Of a stretch of 47,760 nucleotides of DNA, positions 1-9,138 are shown piece after piece (the first letter of the stretch is position 1; every line of letters begins with the position of its first letter). Origin of the DNA: Lysobacterales bacterium. Lineage in GTDB: Bacteria; Pseudomonadota; Gammaproteobacteria; Xanthomonadales; Rhodanobacteraceae. Location: positions 1-47,760 of the forward strand of contig JAFKMZ010000064.1 of assembly GCA_017305055.1 (NCBI GenBank), given 5' to 3'. The translations under genes were made by a program, and so were the position numbers. Under the pieces are notes generated by a model. The model made no database searches, was not told where the DNA came from, and saw only the letters and a program-made list of their open reading frames with translations.

Positions 1-411
1 CCTGCCTGCACCTGCGCGCACTCGCCGAAGAACCGGCAAGTTTGCACTGCCGCGCTTTCGCAGCGGCGCAGCCGCTGCGCACCGAGTGCGGGCCAGGCAT
101 GGCCCGCCCTCTCTTCGGGTCCCTGTGCGGCGGTGAGGCGGAGACGATCAGGCCGCGTAGCGGGCATCGGCACGATGCCGATGCCTTTTCGACGGTACAT
201 GGACGTGCTGCCGAAAAGCCCGGCTCCGACTCACGCACTTTCCACCCAGGGATGGGTGGAAAGCGCCAAGCGGGGTGGCCTTTCTCTTGGGTTACTTTCT
301 CTTTGGCCAAACAAAGAGAAAGTGACTCGGGCGCCAGAGGCGCACGAAAGTTCTTGATCGACCGACGCGCCAGCGAAAGTACAAGAGCATCGCGCGTGGG
401 CTGGAGGCGGA
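1..411. other. Intergenic region with hairpin repeats, no convincing gene
   Basis: No reading frame here looks protein-coding. The open frame that crosses it on the plus strand runs straight through inverted repeats and has an Arg/Ser-rich composition typical of chance frames. The right half carries the hairpin cluster listed separately. It lies just downstream of the minus-strand murL/lysAC unit, so it may contain transcription stop signals for that unit. No tRNA or ribosomal RNA is visible. Confidence 0.6.
239..343. repeat. Cluster of three hairpins, dispersed-repeat type
   Basis: Three inverted repeats sit side by side. The first is a perfect 10-bp stem, TTTCCACCCA/TGGGTGGAAA, with a GGGA loop (239-262). 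The second is a 15-bp stem, GTTACTTTCTCTTTG/CAAAGAGAAAGTGAC, with one mismatch (291-305 and 312-326), centred on TTTGGCCAAA. The third is GCGCC/GGCGC (331-343). Sequences of this style (GTTACTTT...AAAGTAAC) occur as multi-copy intergenic elements in Xanthomonadaceae genomes; that family membership is from general knowledge and was not searched. A role as terminator or mRNA stabiliser for the adjacent minus-strand operon is possible. Confidence 0.6.
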
Positions 412-1773
412 TCATCCGGCGATGACGGCCAGCGCCGGTTGCAGGTGGGGCGGCACGCGGTGCTCGGCGGAGGGGGTGAGCCATGGTTCCAGGCCCAGCG
501 TGGATGGATCCAATTGCGGCAGGATCAGCTGGCGGAAACGCGCGACCAGGGCGTCCTCCTGCCATTCCGGACGCTGGGCCAGCGCCGCCATCGCCACCCG
601 TGCCTCGGCCGCCTCGCCCACGCACTCGAAGGGCTTGTGTTCGTGGTATTCAAGCAAGGCATCAAACCCCGTGCCCAGGGTCTCGTCGTCCAGCAGGTTG
701 CGGCCGAAGATCGACAGCAGCCGCGGTTTGGGCAGGAACGGCGCCAGCGCCAGGAACACGAACTGGCACTTCGGGCAACAGCCACACCAGCGGTCGACCG
801 GCTTCGGCCCGAGCAACCTGAAATTGCGGTTGCAGCTGGAGAAGACATCGAAATACGGCGTCAGCCGGGCAAACGCACGGGTGACCGCCAATTCCGAGAA
901 TGGCCGCAGCAGCGAGCAGTAATCCAGGTCGGCAGCCACCCGCGCATGCACCCAGGCGCCGAGCAATTGCTCGAACGCATAGCCCTTGCTCCACTGGTGG
1001 TTGACCGCCTGGCCGGCATATTCGAGCGTGGCTGCCGATGCCGAACGCTCGTTGGCGAAGGTCACCGCGTCGTAGCCGTAGAGCACGGCCGCCAGCACCA
1101 GGATGACCGAGTTCACCGCGGTGACTGGAATATGCCCATTCCAGGCTCCCAGACGGTTGAGCTCGAACAGCTCCGGTGCCAGCTGGCGTCCGATGTTCAG
1201 CAGGGGCAGACCAGTGCGCTCCGCGCAGGCGGCAATCAGCGGCGAGGTGCCGACCCAGGCCACGGTGGCATCGGCGCCGATGGACTTGAGCGCCTCGATC
1301 ACCACCAGCGAGTCCTTGCCGCCGCCAATCGGCACCAGGGTACGCCGCGGCAGATGCAGGGCCGGCGCGGTCGCGGCGTGTGGACGCTCCGGCGGCGACG
1401 CCCGAGGAAAGACCACCTTGCCGTGCAGGTCCAGGCCGTTGCGGTAGGCGAACTCGGCCAGGCCATGTACATACAGGGCCTCGAGCAAATCCGCGGTGGC
1501 GTCGTCCAGGCCGCCGCCGGCGACTTCGATGAGCGGTGGCACCGCAGCCTTGTAGTAGCTGATCCCGGCAACCAGGTGCAGCAGGCGCAGCGCCGCGTCA
1601 AACGCGGCCCGGCGCCCAGGAGCCAGCGGCGGCGCCTGCGGAAAGCGCACGCGCTCGATCAGCTCCGGGCCGTCGTCCAGCGCGTACACCAGCTCGGCCA
1701 CCCCATCGGCATAGGTACAGCGCAGGAAGCGGAAGGCCCGCGTCCGGTGAAGCTGCTGCAGGGTTTGCACCAC
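412..1773 (-). CDS. murL: Probable UDP-MurNAc-L-Ala-L-Glu epimerase MurL
   Basis: About 453 residues. MurL inverts the terminal L-Glu of UDP-N-acetylmuramoyl-L-Ala-L-Glu to D-Glu in the cytoplasm. It uses ATP and replaces the MurI/MurD route in Xanthomonas-type bacteria. The central part holds an N-type ATP pyrophosphatase loop, VPIGGGKDSLVVIEAL, followed by ELNRLGAWNGHIPVTAVNS and TFANERSAS. The second half has a Cys cluster, DRWCGCCPKCQF, that could bind metal. These match my memory of the MurL family, but no alignment was run. The start is uncertain. A GTG at 1788 lies 5 nt after the lysAC stop, but the GTG at 1773 has a good GGAGAAG Shine-Dalgarno, so I use 1773. It is probably co-transcribed with lysAC. 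The usual partner MurD2 is not in this window. Confidence 0.78.
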   Translation of the reverse strand: MVQTLQQLHRTRAFRFLRCTYADGVAELVYALDDGPELIERVRFPQAPPLAPGRRAAFDAALRLLHLVAGISYYKAAVPPLIEVAGGGLDDATADLLEALYVHGLAEFAYRNGLDLHGKVVFPRASPPERPHAATAPALHLPRRTLVPIGGGKDSLVVIEALKSIGADATVAWVGTSPLIAACAERTGLPLLNIGRQLAPELFELNRLGAWNGHIPVTAVNSVILVLAAVLYGYDAVTFANERSASAATLEYAGQAVNHQWSKGYAFEQLLGAWVHARVAADLDYCSLLRPFSELAVTRAFARLTPYFDVFSSCNRNFRLLGPKPVDRWCGCCPKCQFVFLALAPFLPKPRLLSIFGRNLLDDETLGTGFDALLEYHEHKPFECVGEAAEARVAMAALAQRPEWQEDALVARFRQLILPQLDPSTLGLEPWLTPSAEHRVPPHLQPALAVIAG

Positions 1774-1793
1774 GGTCTTCTCCGCCACGCGCG

Positions 1794-4436
1794 CTACTCG
1801 ATCACGACTTCATCGGCCTCGTCGCGCAGGTTGTAGCGCGAGGCCATGGCCTTGCCGTATGCCCCAACCTGGGCAATCAGCACGACGTCACCCTCGCGGG
1901 CTTCGGGCAGGCGACGGTCCCTGCCGAGGATATCGCTACTGTCGCAGATCGGCCCCACCACCTGGTACTGCACAGTTGTGGGCTCGGCCAGACGGGTGAG
2001 GTTGACAATGCGGTGCCAGCTGTCGTCCAGCGCCGGGCGGATCAGGCAGTCCATGCCGGCATCCAGGCCGAGGTAATGCAGCTTGCCCCTGGTCCTGAGC
2101 TGGGTGACCCGCGCCAGCAGCACACCAGCTTCAGCGACCAGGTAGCGCCCGGGCTCCATCCACAACTGGTACTGCGGGTAGGCGGCCTTGACCCCGTGCA
2201 GGGTCCGGCCCAACGCATCCAGATCGAGCCCGCGCTCGCCCGGGTGCGCCGGCACACCGAGGCCGCCGCCCACGTCGAGCACGCTGACGCTGCCGATGTG
2301 CTCAGCCAGGCTGGCCAGTTGCGCGTAGATGCGGCCCCAATGGTCCGCATCCAGCACCCCCGTGCCGGCATGGGCATGCAGGCCAGCCACCCTGGCCCCG
2401 TGGCGCTGCGCCAGCTGCAGGAACGTGGGCAGCTGGTCCAGCGGCAGGCCGAACTTGCCGGAATCGCCGCCGCGGATGGTTCCGTGATCGCCCAGGTCAC
2501 GGCCAAGGTCCAGACGCAGCATGATCTCGCGGTCGCGGAACAGCTCACCCCAGTGCTGCAGCGGATACAGCGTATCGAGCGTGACCACGGCGCGGGTGCC
2601 GAGGGCAAACGCAAACTCCCCGCGCGCGGCAAAGCTCGGGATGTACAGCAGGCCTGCCGCATCCGGCGCCGCCGCGGCCACCGCCCGCAGTTCCCCCGGC
2701 GAGCCGCACTCGAAGCCGCAGCCAGCCGCCGCCAGGGCCCGCAGGATAGCCGGATGCGGGTTGGCCTTCACCGCGTAATGCCAGCGGTCCACGGCGTCCA
2801 GCGCCTGCAGCGCCCGGACCCGCGCCAGCACGGTCGGCAGGTGGTATGCGTAGCGTGGGGTCGCTGCGTGGGCCAGGGCCAGCAGCCGCTCGCGCCCGTG
2901 CTCCTGCCACCAGGCCGGAACGGACGCAGCCACGTCGCCGGTGCCGTACAGGGTCTGCCAGCTTGGACCGAACAGCGCATCGTCGTCGGTGCGCAGCGAG
3001 CCGGCGGCGATCAGCAGCTCATGCAGGTGCGGCAGCAGCGTATCGACCACGCCCTCGTCCACCACGAAGGTGAGGTTGAGGTTGTTCGAGGACTGCGAAA
3101 TCAGGTGCACGCGCAGGTGGCCGAACTCGGCCAGCACGTCGGAGAGCGTGTGCAGCAGCGAGCGGATGCCGCGGCCGACCAGGGTGATTGCCGCACACGG
3201 CGCAATCACCTTGACCCGACAGACCTTGGCCAGGTCGGTGGCCAGCGCGGCAATCGCATCCGAATCGAGCAGGTTCTCGGTGGGATCGAGCGACACGGTG
3301 ACGTTGGTTTCCGCCGAGCCGATCAGGTCCACCGACAGGCCGTGGGTCTTGAAGTAGGCGAACACGTCGGCCAGGAAACCCACCTGCTGCCACATGCCCA
3401 CCGATTCCATCGACACCAGGGTGATGCCCTTGCGCGCACTGATCGCCTTGACGCTGGGCGCGTGCGTGCGCACTTCCGGGCCAATCACCGTACCTTCCAG
3501 TTCGGGCCGGTTGGTGTCCTTGATCAGCAGCGGCACGCGCGGTTCGCGCAGCGGTTGCAGGCAGTGCGGATGCAGCACCTTGGCGCCGGTGGAGGCAATC
3601 TCCTGCGCCTCCTCGTAGTCCAGCCGCCGCAGCAGGCGCGCACCGGGCACCTGGCGCGGGTTGGCGGTGAACATGCCGGCGACGTCGGTCCAGATTTCCA
3701 CGCGCTGCGCGCCGAGCAGTGCGCCAAAGCATGCCGCCGAGGTATCCGAGCCGCCGCGGCCGAGCAGCACGGTGTGCCCATCGCCGTCGCGGGCAATGAA
3801 ACCCTGGGTGATGAACGCGTCGCCCTGCGCGGCAAGCTGCGCCGCCAGCGCCGGATCCGGCACCGGGGCGACCATGGCCGAAAGCATGCGCGTGCGCAGG
3901 TTCTGGTTCGGCAACGCGGTGGCGCACAGGTGTTCGCGTGCATCCAGCCAGCGCGTGGGCCAGCCGTTGGCGTCGAGGAACGCCGCTCCCAGCGTGCTGG
4001 AAAGGAGTTCGCCAAACGCCTGGGTGCGCGCCTGGTAGGCGCGCGCCTCGGCGGCCTGGCAGCCAACCGCGGCCAGTTCGGCGAGCTCCGCCAGCAGGCT
4101 GGTCAGGCCCGCGGGCTCGGCCAGCTGCATGGCCTGCAGCAGCTCGCGATGGCGCCGCGCGATTGCCGCAGCCGCCGCCTCGCGATCACCGCGCTCGGCG
4201 CACTTGCCAAGCTGGCGCAGCGCATCGGTCACACCCGACACCGCGGACACGACCACCAGCACGCGCCCACCTTCGCGCCGGCGACTTTCCATCAAGCTGC
4301 GGATACGGCTCCAGGACGCCGCGTTGGCGACGCTGGTGCCGCCAAACTTCATCACGATCCACGGAGCATCGCCAGCCAGCGATGCGGCAACGGTTGCAGT
4401 CACGGAAATCCACGGGATAGGGAACGAAACGGACAT
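1794..4436 (-). CDS. lysAC: Bifunctional aspartate kinase / diaminopimelate decarboxylase
   Basis: About 880 residues, two enzymes in one chain. The N-terminal half is an aspartate kinase, the first step of the aspartate-family pathway. It starts IVMKFGGTSVANAASW, contains LGRGGSDTSA, and ends with ACT-like regulatory regions (SMESVGMWQQVGF, VGRGIRSLL). The C-terminal half is a PLP-dependent diaminopimelate decarboxylase, the last step of lysine synthesis. It has the PLP lysine in HYAVKANPHP, the substrate/PLP segment HAHAGTG, the glycine loop DVGGGLGVP, MEPGRYLVAEAG and the CDSSD-type catalytic Cys. Such first-plus-last-step fusions are typical of Xanthomonadales. The ATG at 4436 is chosen because the kinase homology starts soon after; an ATG at 4463 adds nine residues. 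Neither has a strong Shine-Dalgarno. It is followed by murL after a very short gap. Confidence 0.95.
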   Translation of the reverse strand: MSVSFPIPWISVTATVAASLAGDAPWIVMKFGGTSVANAASWSRIRSLMESRRREGGRVLVVVSAVSGVTDALRQLGKCAERGDREAAAAAIARRHRELLQAMQLAEPAGLTSLLAELAELAAVGCQAAEARAYQARTQAFGELLSSTLGAAFLDANGWPTRWLDAREHLCATALPNQNLRTRMLSAMVAPVPDPALAAQLAAQGDAFITQGFIARDGDGHTVLLGRGGSDTSAACFGALLGAQRVEIWTDVAGMFTANPRQVPGARLLRRLDYEEAQEIASTGAKVLHPHCLQPLREPRVPLLIKDTNRPELEGTVIGPEVRTHAPSVKAISARKGITLVSMESVGMWQQVGFLADVFAYFKTHGLSVDLIGSAETNVTVSLDPTENLLDSDAIAALATDLAKVCRVKVIAPCAAITLVGRGIRSLLHTLSDVLAEFGHLRVHLISQSSNNLNLTFVVDEGVVDTLLPHLHELLIAAGSLRTDDDALFGPSWQTLYGTGDVAASVPAWWQEHGRERLLALAHAATPRYAYHLPTVLARVRALQALDAVDRWHYAVKANPHPAILRALAAAGCGFECGSPGELRAVAAAAPDAAGLLYIPSFAARGEFAFALGTRAVVTLDTLYPLQHWGELFRDREIMLRLDLGRDLGDHGTIRGGDSGKFGLPLDQLPTFLQLAQRHGARVAGLHAHAGTGVLDADHWGRIYAQLASLAEHIGSVSVLDVGGGLGVPAHPGERGLDLDALGRTLHGVKAAYPQYQLWMEPGRYLVAEAGVLLARVTQLRTRGKLHYLGLDAGMDCLIRPALDDSWHRIVNLTRLAEPTTVQYQVVGPICDSSDILGRDRRLPEAREGDVVLIAQVGAYGKAMASRYNLRDEADEVVIE

Positions 4437-4550
4437 CGATGGTGTCCGCACGCGTAGTGTCATGCGCGCGCGACGCCAATGCAATGGCGCCGGTGCGTCC
4501 GGACGGCCAAACCAGTTCGCGACCGCCGGCCAATCTGGGCGCCGGCGAGG

Positions 4551-4575
4551 GCTTCGTGCGGCGGAACCACGAAGC
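4551..4575 (-). promoter_or_regulatory. Hairpin in the lysAC 5' leader
   Basis: A perfect 8-bp inverted repeat, GCTTCGTG/CACGAAGC, lies about 115-140 nt upstream of the lysAC start in the 225-nt divergent gap with the gene at 4662. It could be a leader structure or an operator. I found no lysine riboswitch core, no run of Lys codons and no U-tract, so attenuation is not shown. Confidence 0.25.
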
Positions 4576-4661
4576 TGCCGGGAACCTGAGTACGGCACCG
4601 GCGGTCTGCCACTCACCCAACCCCGCCGCGCCAGTCGTACACAGTTCAAGCGCTTTGCGCC

Positions 4662-5651
4662 ATGCTGCACCGGTGTGTGCGCCACCGAGAGCCGATCATC
4701 GCCCAAGCCCCGCCACATGAGGACGCCGACCACGATTGGCCCCGTGCAGACACCGGGGCCGACGCCGCGGCGGCGTGGAACGCAGCCACGGTCCGGCGCT
4801 TGCACGCGCACCGTTGGCGCGATCGCTGGTACGCGTTCGACGCCCCGCGCTGGGGGTTGTTGGCGGCAGTGGCGCTGCTGCACGTCGTGTTCGCGCTGAT
4901 CGCGCAGCGCAGCCTGCACACCTCGCTGGAACAGCCCGCGGCAGTGGACGACACGCCGCTGCAGGCGCGCTTCGTGCCGATCCAGCTTGCGCCGACGCCA
5001 CCGCCGCCACCACCGACGCCGCCAGTCCGGGCGCAAGCGTCGGCGCGCCCGGCCGCCACAGCCCCGCCTGCCCCGCCACCGGCCGCAGCCGCCACGGCCG
5101 CAGCGCCCGCCTCATCGCGCCCACTGCGGCTGTACGGAACCGACGGCCGCATCCTGCTGCCTGCCGCTGCAGCCAGCAGCAAGGCGCCGGTGGCGAACAA
5201 CCTGCGCGGAGACACGCATGTCATGCAAGGCTACGATCCGCTGCACTACCAGCCCACGCCGTTCGAGCCGTATTTCCCGCCACTCGACGAATCGGCCGGC
5301 GGTGCCGCCGTGCGCCGCGTGGTCGATACCGTGGTCAAGACCAAGGACATCGACCTGCCGCGCGGCGTGCACCTGAAGTGCAAGACCGTGCTCGGCATCC
5401 CCACGCCCGATTGCATGGTCCCGCCACCCACGGTCTCGCCCAAGGCCGGCGACGAACGCCTGAACATGGCCCCGGCAAAAGCGCTGGCGGCGCCGGTCGC
5501 GGCACACTCGGCGCCCAGCGTGGCCAGCTGCATCGAGCTCTATCGCGACGGCAAGCCGCTGCCGTGGGGTTGTCCGGTGGATACGCCCGCACGCGCGGTC
5601 GATGCCGAGCTCAAGGACAAGGCACGGCGCGGCGCCAATGGCGGGGGATAA
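4662..5651 (+). CDS. Membrane-anchored proline-rich protein of unknown function
   Basis: About 329 residues, not recognised as a named family. A charged N-terminal cytoplasmic stretch (about 1-62) precedes one membrane helix, WGLLAAVALLHVVFALIAQ (about 64-82). Next come a Pro/Ala-rich linker with APTPPPPPPTPP (about 113-170) and a small C-terminal domain. That domain has four cysteines, in LKCKTVLGIPTPDCMVPPP and ASCIELYRDGKPLPWGCP, which could form two disulphides in the periplasm. The layout resembles TonB-like or cell-envelope anchored proteins, but I see no TonB C-terminal motif. No clear ribosome site precedes the ATG; a GTG at 4677 in the same frame is an alternative. It is divergent from lysAC and convergent with recQ. 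Confidence 0.7.
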   Translation: MLHRCVRHREPIIAQAPPHEDADHDWPRADTGADAAAAWNAATVRRLHAHRWRDRWYAFDAPRWGLLAAVALLHVVFALIAQRSLHTSLEQPAAVDDTPLQARFVPIQLAPTPPPPPPTPPVRAQASARPAATAPPAPPPAAAATAAAPASSRPLRLYGTDGRILLPAAAASSKAPVANNLRGDTHVMQGYDPLHYQPTPFEPYFPPLDESAGGAAVRRVVDTVVKTKDIDLPRGVHLKCKTVLGIPTPDCMVPPPTVSPKAGDERLNMAPAKALAAPVAAHSAPSVASCIELYRDGKPLPWGCPVDTPARAVDAELKDKARRGANGGG

Positions 5652-5693
5652 ACAAAGGGAGCACGACCGTGAAGCCGTCGGCGGCCAGGGCAT

Positions 5694-7532
5694 TCAATCA
5701 GCCGCTTCCGCCTTGGCTGGCGCGTTGAGCACAGCCAGGAAGTCCTCGCCGTAGCGCGCCAGCTTGGCGGCACCGACCCCGCTGATGGCGGCCAGCCCGG
5801 TCGCATTGCCCGGCTGCTCGCGCAGCATGGCAAGCAGCGTGGCGTCGTGGAACACCACGTAGGGTGGCACGCCCTGCTGTTTGGCCAGGCGCAGGCGCAG
5901 GGCGCGCAGCGCCTCCCACAGCGGCTGCTCGTGCGCGGCGATGCCGAGACTGCCGGCGGCGCTGGCCGCGCGCGCGCCGCCGCGACAGGAGCCACGCGGC
6001 GCGCGCAGGTCTTCGCGCAACTGCACCTGGCGCGCGCCGGAAAGCACGGCCCGGCTTGCCGCGGTGAGACGCAACGTACCGAAGCCCTCGCCGTCGGCTT
6101 CCAGCAGGCCCAGCGCCAGCAACTGGCGGAACACCGACCGCCAGCGTCGATTGTCCAGCTCGGCGCCCACGCCGAACACGCCCAGCCGGTCGTGCCCCAG
6201 CTGGCGCACGCGCTCGCTCGCCTCCCCGCGCAGGATGTCGATGACATGGCCGGAACCAAAGCGCTGCCCGCTGCGGTAGACCGCGGACATGGCCTTCTGC
6301 GCCGGTACCGTGGCGTCCCAGGTCGGCGGCGGGCTCAGGCAGTTGTCGCAATGTCCGCACGGTCCGGCATAGGTCTCGCCGAACGCGCCGAGCAGCAGCT
6401 GGCGGCGGCATCCGGTCGCCTCCGCGTAGGCCAGCAGGGCTTCCAGCTTCTGCCGTTCCACGCGCTTGCGCTCATCGCCGGATTCGCCTTGGGCGATCAT
6501 CTGGCTGATGGTCACCACGTCGGACAGGCCGTAGATCATCCACGCCTCGGCCGGCAGGCCGTCGCGGCCGGCACGGCCGGTCTCCTGGTAATAGCCTTCC
6601 ATGCTGCGCGGCAGGTCCAGGTGGGCGACGAAGCGCACGTCGGGCTTATCGATGCCCATGCCGAAGGCGACCGTGGCCACCATCACCACGCCGTCCTCGC
6701 GCAGGAAGCGCTGCTGGTTGGCCGTCCGCGTGGCCGCATCCAGGCCGGCGTGGTACGGCAGCGCGGCCACGCCGGACTCCGCCAGCCACGCCGCCACGTC
6801 GTCGACCTTGCGCCGGCTGAGGCAATACACGATGCCGGACTCGCCGCGGTGGCCGTCCAGGAACGCCTGCAGCTGCTGTCTGGCGTTGGTGCGCGGCACG
6901 ACGCGGTAGGTGATGTTGGGTCGATCGAAGCTGGCGACGAAGCGTCGCGCCTGCTGCAGCGACAGGCGCTCGACGACCTCGTCGCGGGTGCGCTGGTCGG
7001 CGGTCGCGGTCAGCGCGATGCGCGGCACCTGCGGGAAGCGCTGCGGCAGCACCGCCAGCTCGCGATACTCCGGACGGAAATCGTGCCCCCACTGCGAGAC
7101 GCAATGCGCCTCGTCGATGGCAAACAACGCCACCGTCGTGTGCTCCAGCAGCGCCAGGAAGCGCCCGGTCAACAGGCGCTCAGGTGCCACGTACAGCAGG
7201 TCGAGTCCTCCTGCCAGCAGTTGACTCTCGACTTCCTGCTGCCCGCGCGCATCCAGGCTGGAATTCAGGTACGCCGCCGCCACGCCGGCCGCACGCAGCG
7301 CCTCGACCTGGTCCTGCATCAAGGCGATCAGGGGCGACACCACGATGCCGGTGCCGTCGCGCAGCAGCGCCGGGATCTGGTAGCACAGGGACTTGCCGCC
7401 CCCGGTGGGCATCAGCACCAGCGCGTCACCGCCCGCACTGACATGCGCCACCACCGCCTGCTGCTGACCCCGGAACGCCGGGTAGCCAAACACGCGTCGC
7501 AACAGTTCGAGGGCCGCATCCATTGCGCCCAT
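5694..7532 (-). CDS. recQ: ATP-dependent DNA helicase RecQ
   Basis: About 612 residues, a 3'-5' superfamily 2 helicase for recombination and fork repair. The motifs appear in the expected order: Walker [21 protein letters not shown] box [20 protein letters not shown], motif [16 protein letters not shown] and motif [13 protein letters not shown] Zn-binding Cys set follows (CRRQLL...CGHCDNCL), then a winged-helix region and a C-terminal HRDC domain ([17 protein letters not shown]...[16 protein letters not shown]). Length fits E. coli RecQ. I use the ATG at 7532; a TTG nine codons earlier and an ATG three codons later are alternatives. It ends 42 nt from the convergent gene at 5651. Confidence 0.95.
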   Translation of the reverse strand: MGAMDAALELLRRVFGYPAFRGQQQAVVAHVSAGGDALVLMPTGGGKSLCYQIPALLRDGTGIVVSPLIALMQDQVEALRAAGVAAAYLNSSLDARGQQEVESQLLAGGLDLLYVAPERLLTGRFLALLEHTTVALFAIDEAHCVSQWGHDFRPEYRELAVLPQRFPQVPRIALTATADQRTRDEVVERLSLQQARRFVASFDRPNITYRVVPRTNARQQLQAFLDGHRGESGIVYCLSRRKVDDVAAWLAESGVAALPYHAGLDAATRTANQQRFLREDGVVMVATVAFGMGIDKPDVRFVAHLDLPRSMEGYYQETGRAGRDGLPAEAWMIYGLSDVVTISQMIAQGESGDERKRVERQKLEALLAYAEATGCRRQLLLGAFGETYAGPCGHCDNCLSPPPTWDATVPAQKAMSAVYRSGQRFGSGHVIDILRGEASERVRQLGHDRLGVFGVGAELDNRRWRSVFRQLLALGLLEADGEGFGTLRLTAASRAVLSGARQVQLREDLRAPRGSCRGGARAASAAGSLGIAAHEQPLWEALRALRLRLAKQQGVPPYVVFHDATLLAMLREQPGNATGLAAISGVGAAKLARYGEDFLAVLNAPAKAEAAD

Positions 7533-7634
7533 GCTAGGTGGCACGCCCTCCGAAGCCAAGCCGGCACACCCGCCCGCGGCCCGTCAGCCCGCGCCCCGCA
7601 CTGTCGCGATGCGCAGTCAGCGCAAGCACCGTGC

Positions 7635-7976
7635 CTATTCCGCCGGCAAGCCCCACAACTCGCGATCCAGATCCGCATCCAGCCCGAACCGCCACAAGGC
7701 CACGCGCCCGTTCTTCACCTCGACCCCTTCCGCGCGCAACAGGCGGCACTGCGCGCGGAAACCGGCGCTGCCAGGCGCCAGGGCAACATGGCCGCTGGCG
7801 CGCAGCACCCGATGCCATGGCAGCCGCATGCCATCCGGCGTCTGCCCCAGCAGGTGGCCGACCAGCCGCGCGCGCCCCGGCAATCCGGCACGCGCGGCAA
7901 TGGCCCCATAGCTGGCGACACGACCAGGCGGGATCGCGGCAATGGCGGCATACACACGCCGATGGCTGTCGGGCAT
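7635..7976 (-). CDS. Alkyltransferase-like protein (ATL, O6-alkylguanine DNA binding)
   Basis: 113 residues, matching the C-terminal DNA-binding domain of O6-alkylguanine-DNA alkyltransferases. ATLs bind O6-alkylguanine lesions, flip the base and hand them to nucleotide excision repair, but do not transfer the alkyl group. The diagnostic site is RLPWHRVL: the reactive Cys of the PCHR motif is replaced by Trp (residue 54), as in E. coli YbaZ. The helix-turn-helix region with the base-flipping Tyr and Arg finger is SYGAIAARAGLPGRARLVGHLL. The ATG at 7976 directly follows an in-frame TTG. The gene lies 15 nt after the stop of the phosphate transporter gene and may share its transcript. Confidence 0.88.
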   Translation of the reverse strand: MPDSHRRVYAAIAAIPPGRVASYGAIAARAGLPGRARLVGHLLGQTPDGMRLPWHRVLRASGHVALAPGSAGFRAQCRLLRAEGVEVKNGRVALWRFGLDADLDRELWGLPAE

Positions 7977-7991
7977 CAATGGATGAACGAC

Positions 7992-9110
7992 CTACTTGAG
8001 AAACGACGTCGCCTCGATCAGCACGTAGGCGAGCGCGGCCGTGATCGGCAACGTCAGCACCCAGGCCCAGATCATGCGCCGGACCACCGTCCAGCGCACC
8101 GCGCTGAAGCGCTTGGCCGCACCCACGCCCATGATCGACGCCGACACGTTGTGTGTGGTCGACACCGGCATGCCGAACACCGAGGCGGCAAAGATGACCG
8201 CGGCGGAACTGGTCTCGGCCGCAAAGCCGTGGATCGGATGCAGCTTGACCATCTTGTGGCCGAGCGTCTTGATGATGCGCCAGCCGCCACCGGCCGTGCC
8301 CGCCGCCATGGTCAGCGCCGCCACCACCTTCACCCAGGTCGGGATGATGAACGCGCCATGCACGTCCTCGGTGATCTGCAGGAAGCCCAGCCATTGCGGC
8401 AGGTGGTCGAACTCGTGCGCCGCGGTGCCACCGGCCAGCGCCAGGGCGATGATGCCCATGCTCTTCTGGGCGTCGTTCATGCCGTGGGCCACGCCCATCG
8501 CCGAGGCCGAGACGATCTGCGCCTTGCCGAAGAACGCATTGACGAAAGACGTGCGCCCGAACCGGCGCAGCCAACCATGGCGGCCGGCAAACCACGCCAG
8601 CAGCGCGTACAGCGCCCCCATCAACAGCAGGCCGATGAGGAAGCCGCCCAACGGCGAATACACCATTGGCAGGATCACCTTGGGCACCACCCCGACGCCG
8701 GTGAACCAGCCGTCCTGGGCCCAGATGACCGCGTCCATGCGGTTGCCGGAGACCGCCAGCGCCGCGCCGATCAAGGCGCCGATCAAGGCATGACTGGAGC
8801 TCGATGGCAGGCCCAGGCGCCAGGTGACCAGGTTCCAGATGATCGCCGAGGAGAGCGCGCAGATGATCAGCTGCGGTCCCATGTCGACGATGCCGGCGTT
8901 GAGCAGGCCGGAGGCGATGGTGGCCGCCACCGCCGTACCCATGAGCGCACCAAACAGGTTGGTCACCGCCGCCAGCAGCACCGCCTGGCCCGGCGACAGC
9001 ACCTTGGTGGCGACCACGGTGGCGATGGAGTTGGCCGTGTCGTGGAAGCCGTTGATATAGGTGAAGGCGAGTGCGAACAGCACCTCGGCAATGACCAGGC
9101 TGAGGCTCAT
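7992..9110 (-). CDS. pit: Inorganic phosphate transporter, PiT family
   Basis: 372 residues, about ten membrane segments. PiT proteins import metal-phosphate complexes with protons across the inner membrane. The repeated family signature is present in both halves: ADTANS-like FHDTANSIATVVAT near the N terminus and GMNDAQKSMGIIALAL in the middle. The segments SSSHALIGALIG and VSTTHNVSASIMGVGAA are the other conserved PiT loops. The ATG start is clear. It is 28 nt downstream of the DUF47 gene, the standard DUF47-PiT pairing. Confidence 0.95.
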   Translation of the reverse strand: MSLSLVIAEVLFALAFTYINGFHDTANSIATVVATKVLSPGQAVLLAAVTNLFGALMGTAVAATIASGLLNAGIVDMGPQLIICALSSAIIWNLVTWRLGLPSSSSHALIGALIGAALAVSGNRMDAVIWAQDGWFTGVGVVPKVILPMVYSPLGGFLIGLLLMGALYALLAWFAGRHGWLRRFGRTSFVNAFFGKAQIVSASAMGVAHGMNDAQKSMGIIALALAGGTAAHEFDHLPQWLGFLQITEDVHGAFIIPTWVKVVAALTMAAGTAGGGWRIIKTLGHKMVKLHPIHGFAAETSSAAVIFAASVFGMPVSTTHNVSASIMGVGAAKRFSAVRWTVVRRMIWAWVLTLPITAALAYVLIEATSFLK

Positions 9111-9138
9111 GCACGTTCCCCGGCAGCACCCGCCATGG

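Noticed and set aside
42-425. 127-codon frame at the left edge
   Set aside because: It runs through three hairpin repeats and has no ribosome site; this is the typical spurious ORF produced by such repeats.
4437-4661. Possible lysine riboswitch upstream of lysAC
   Set aside because: No lysine-riboswitch core or terminator/antiterminator pair could be recognised; only an 8-bp hairpin is present.
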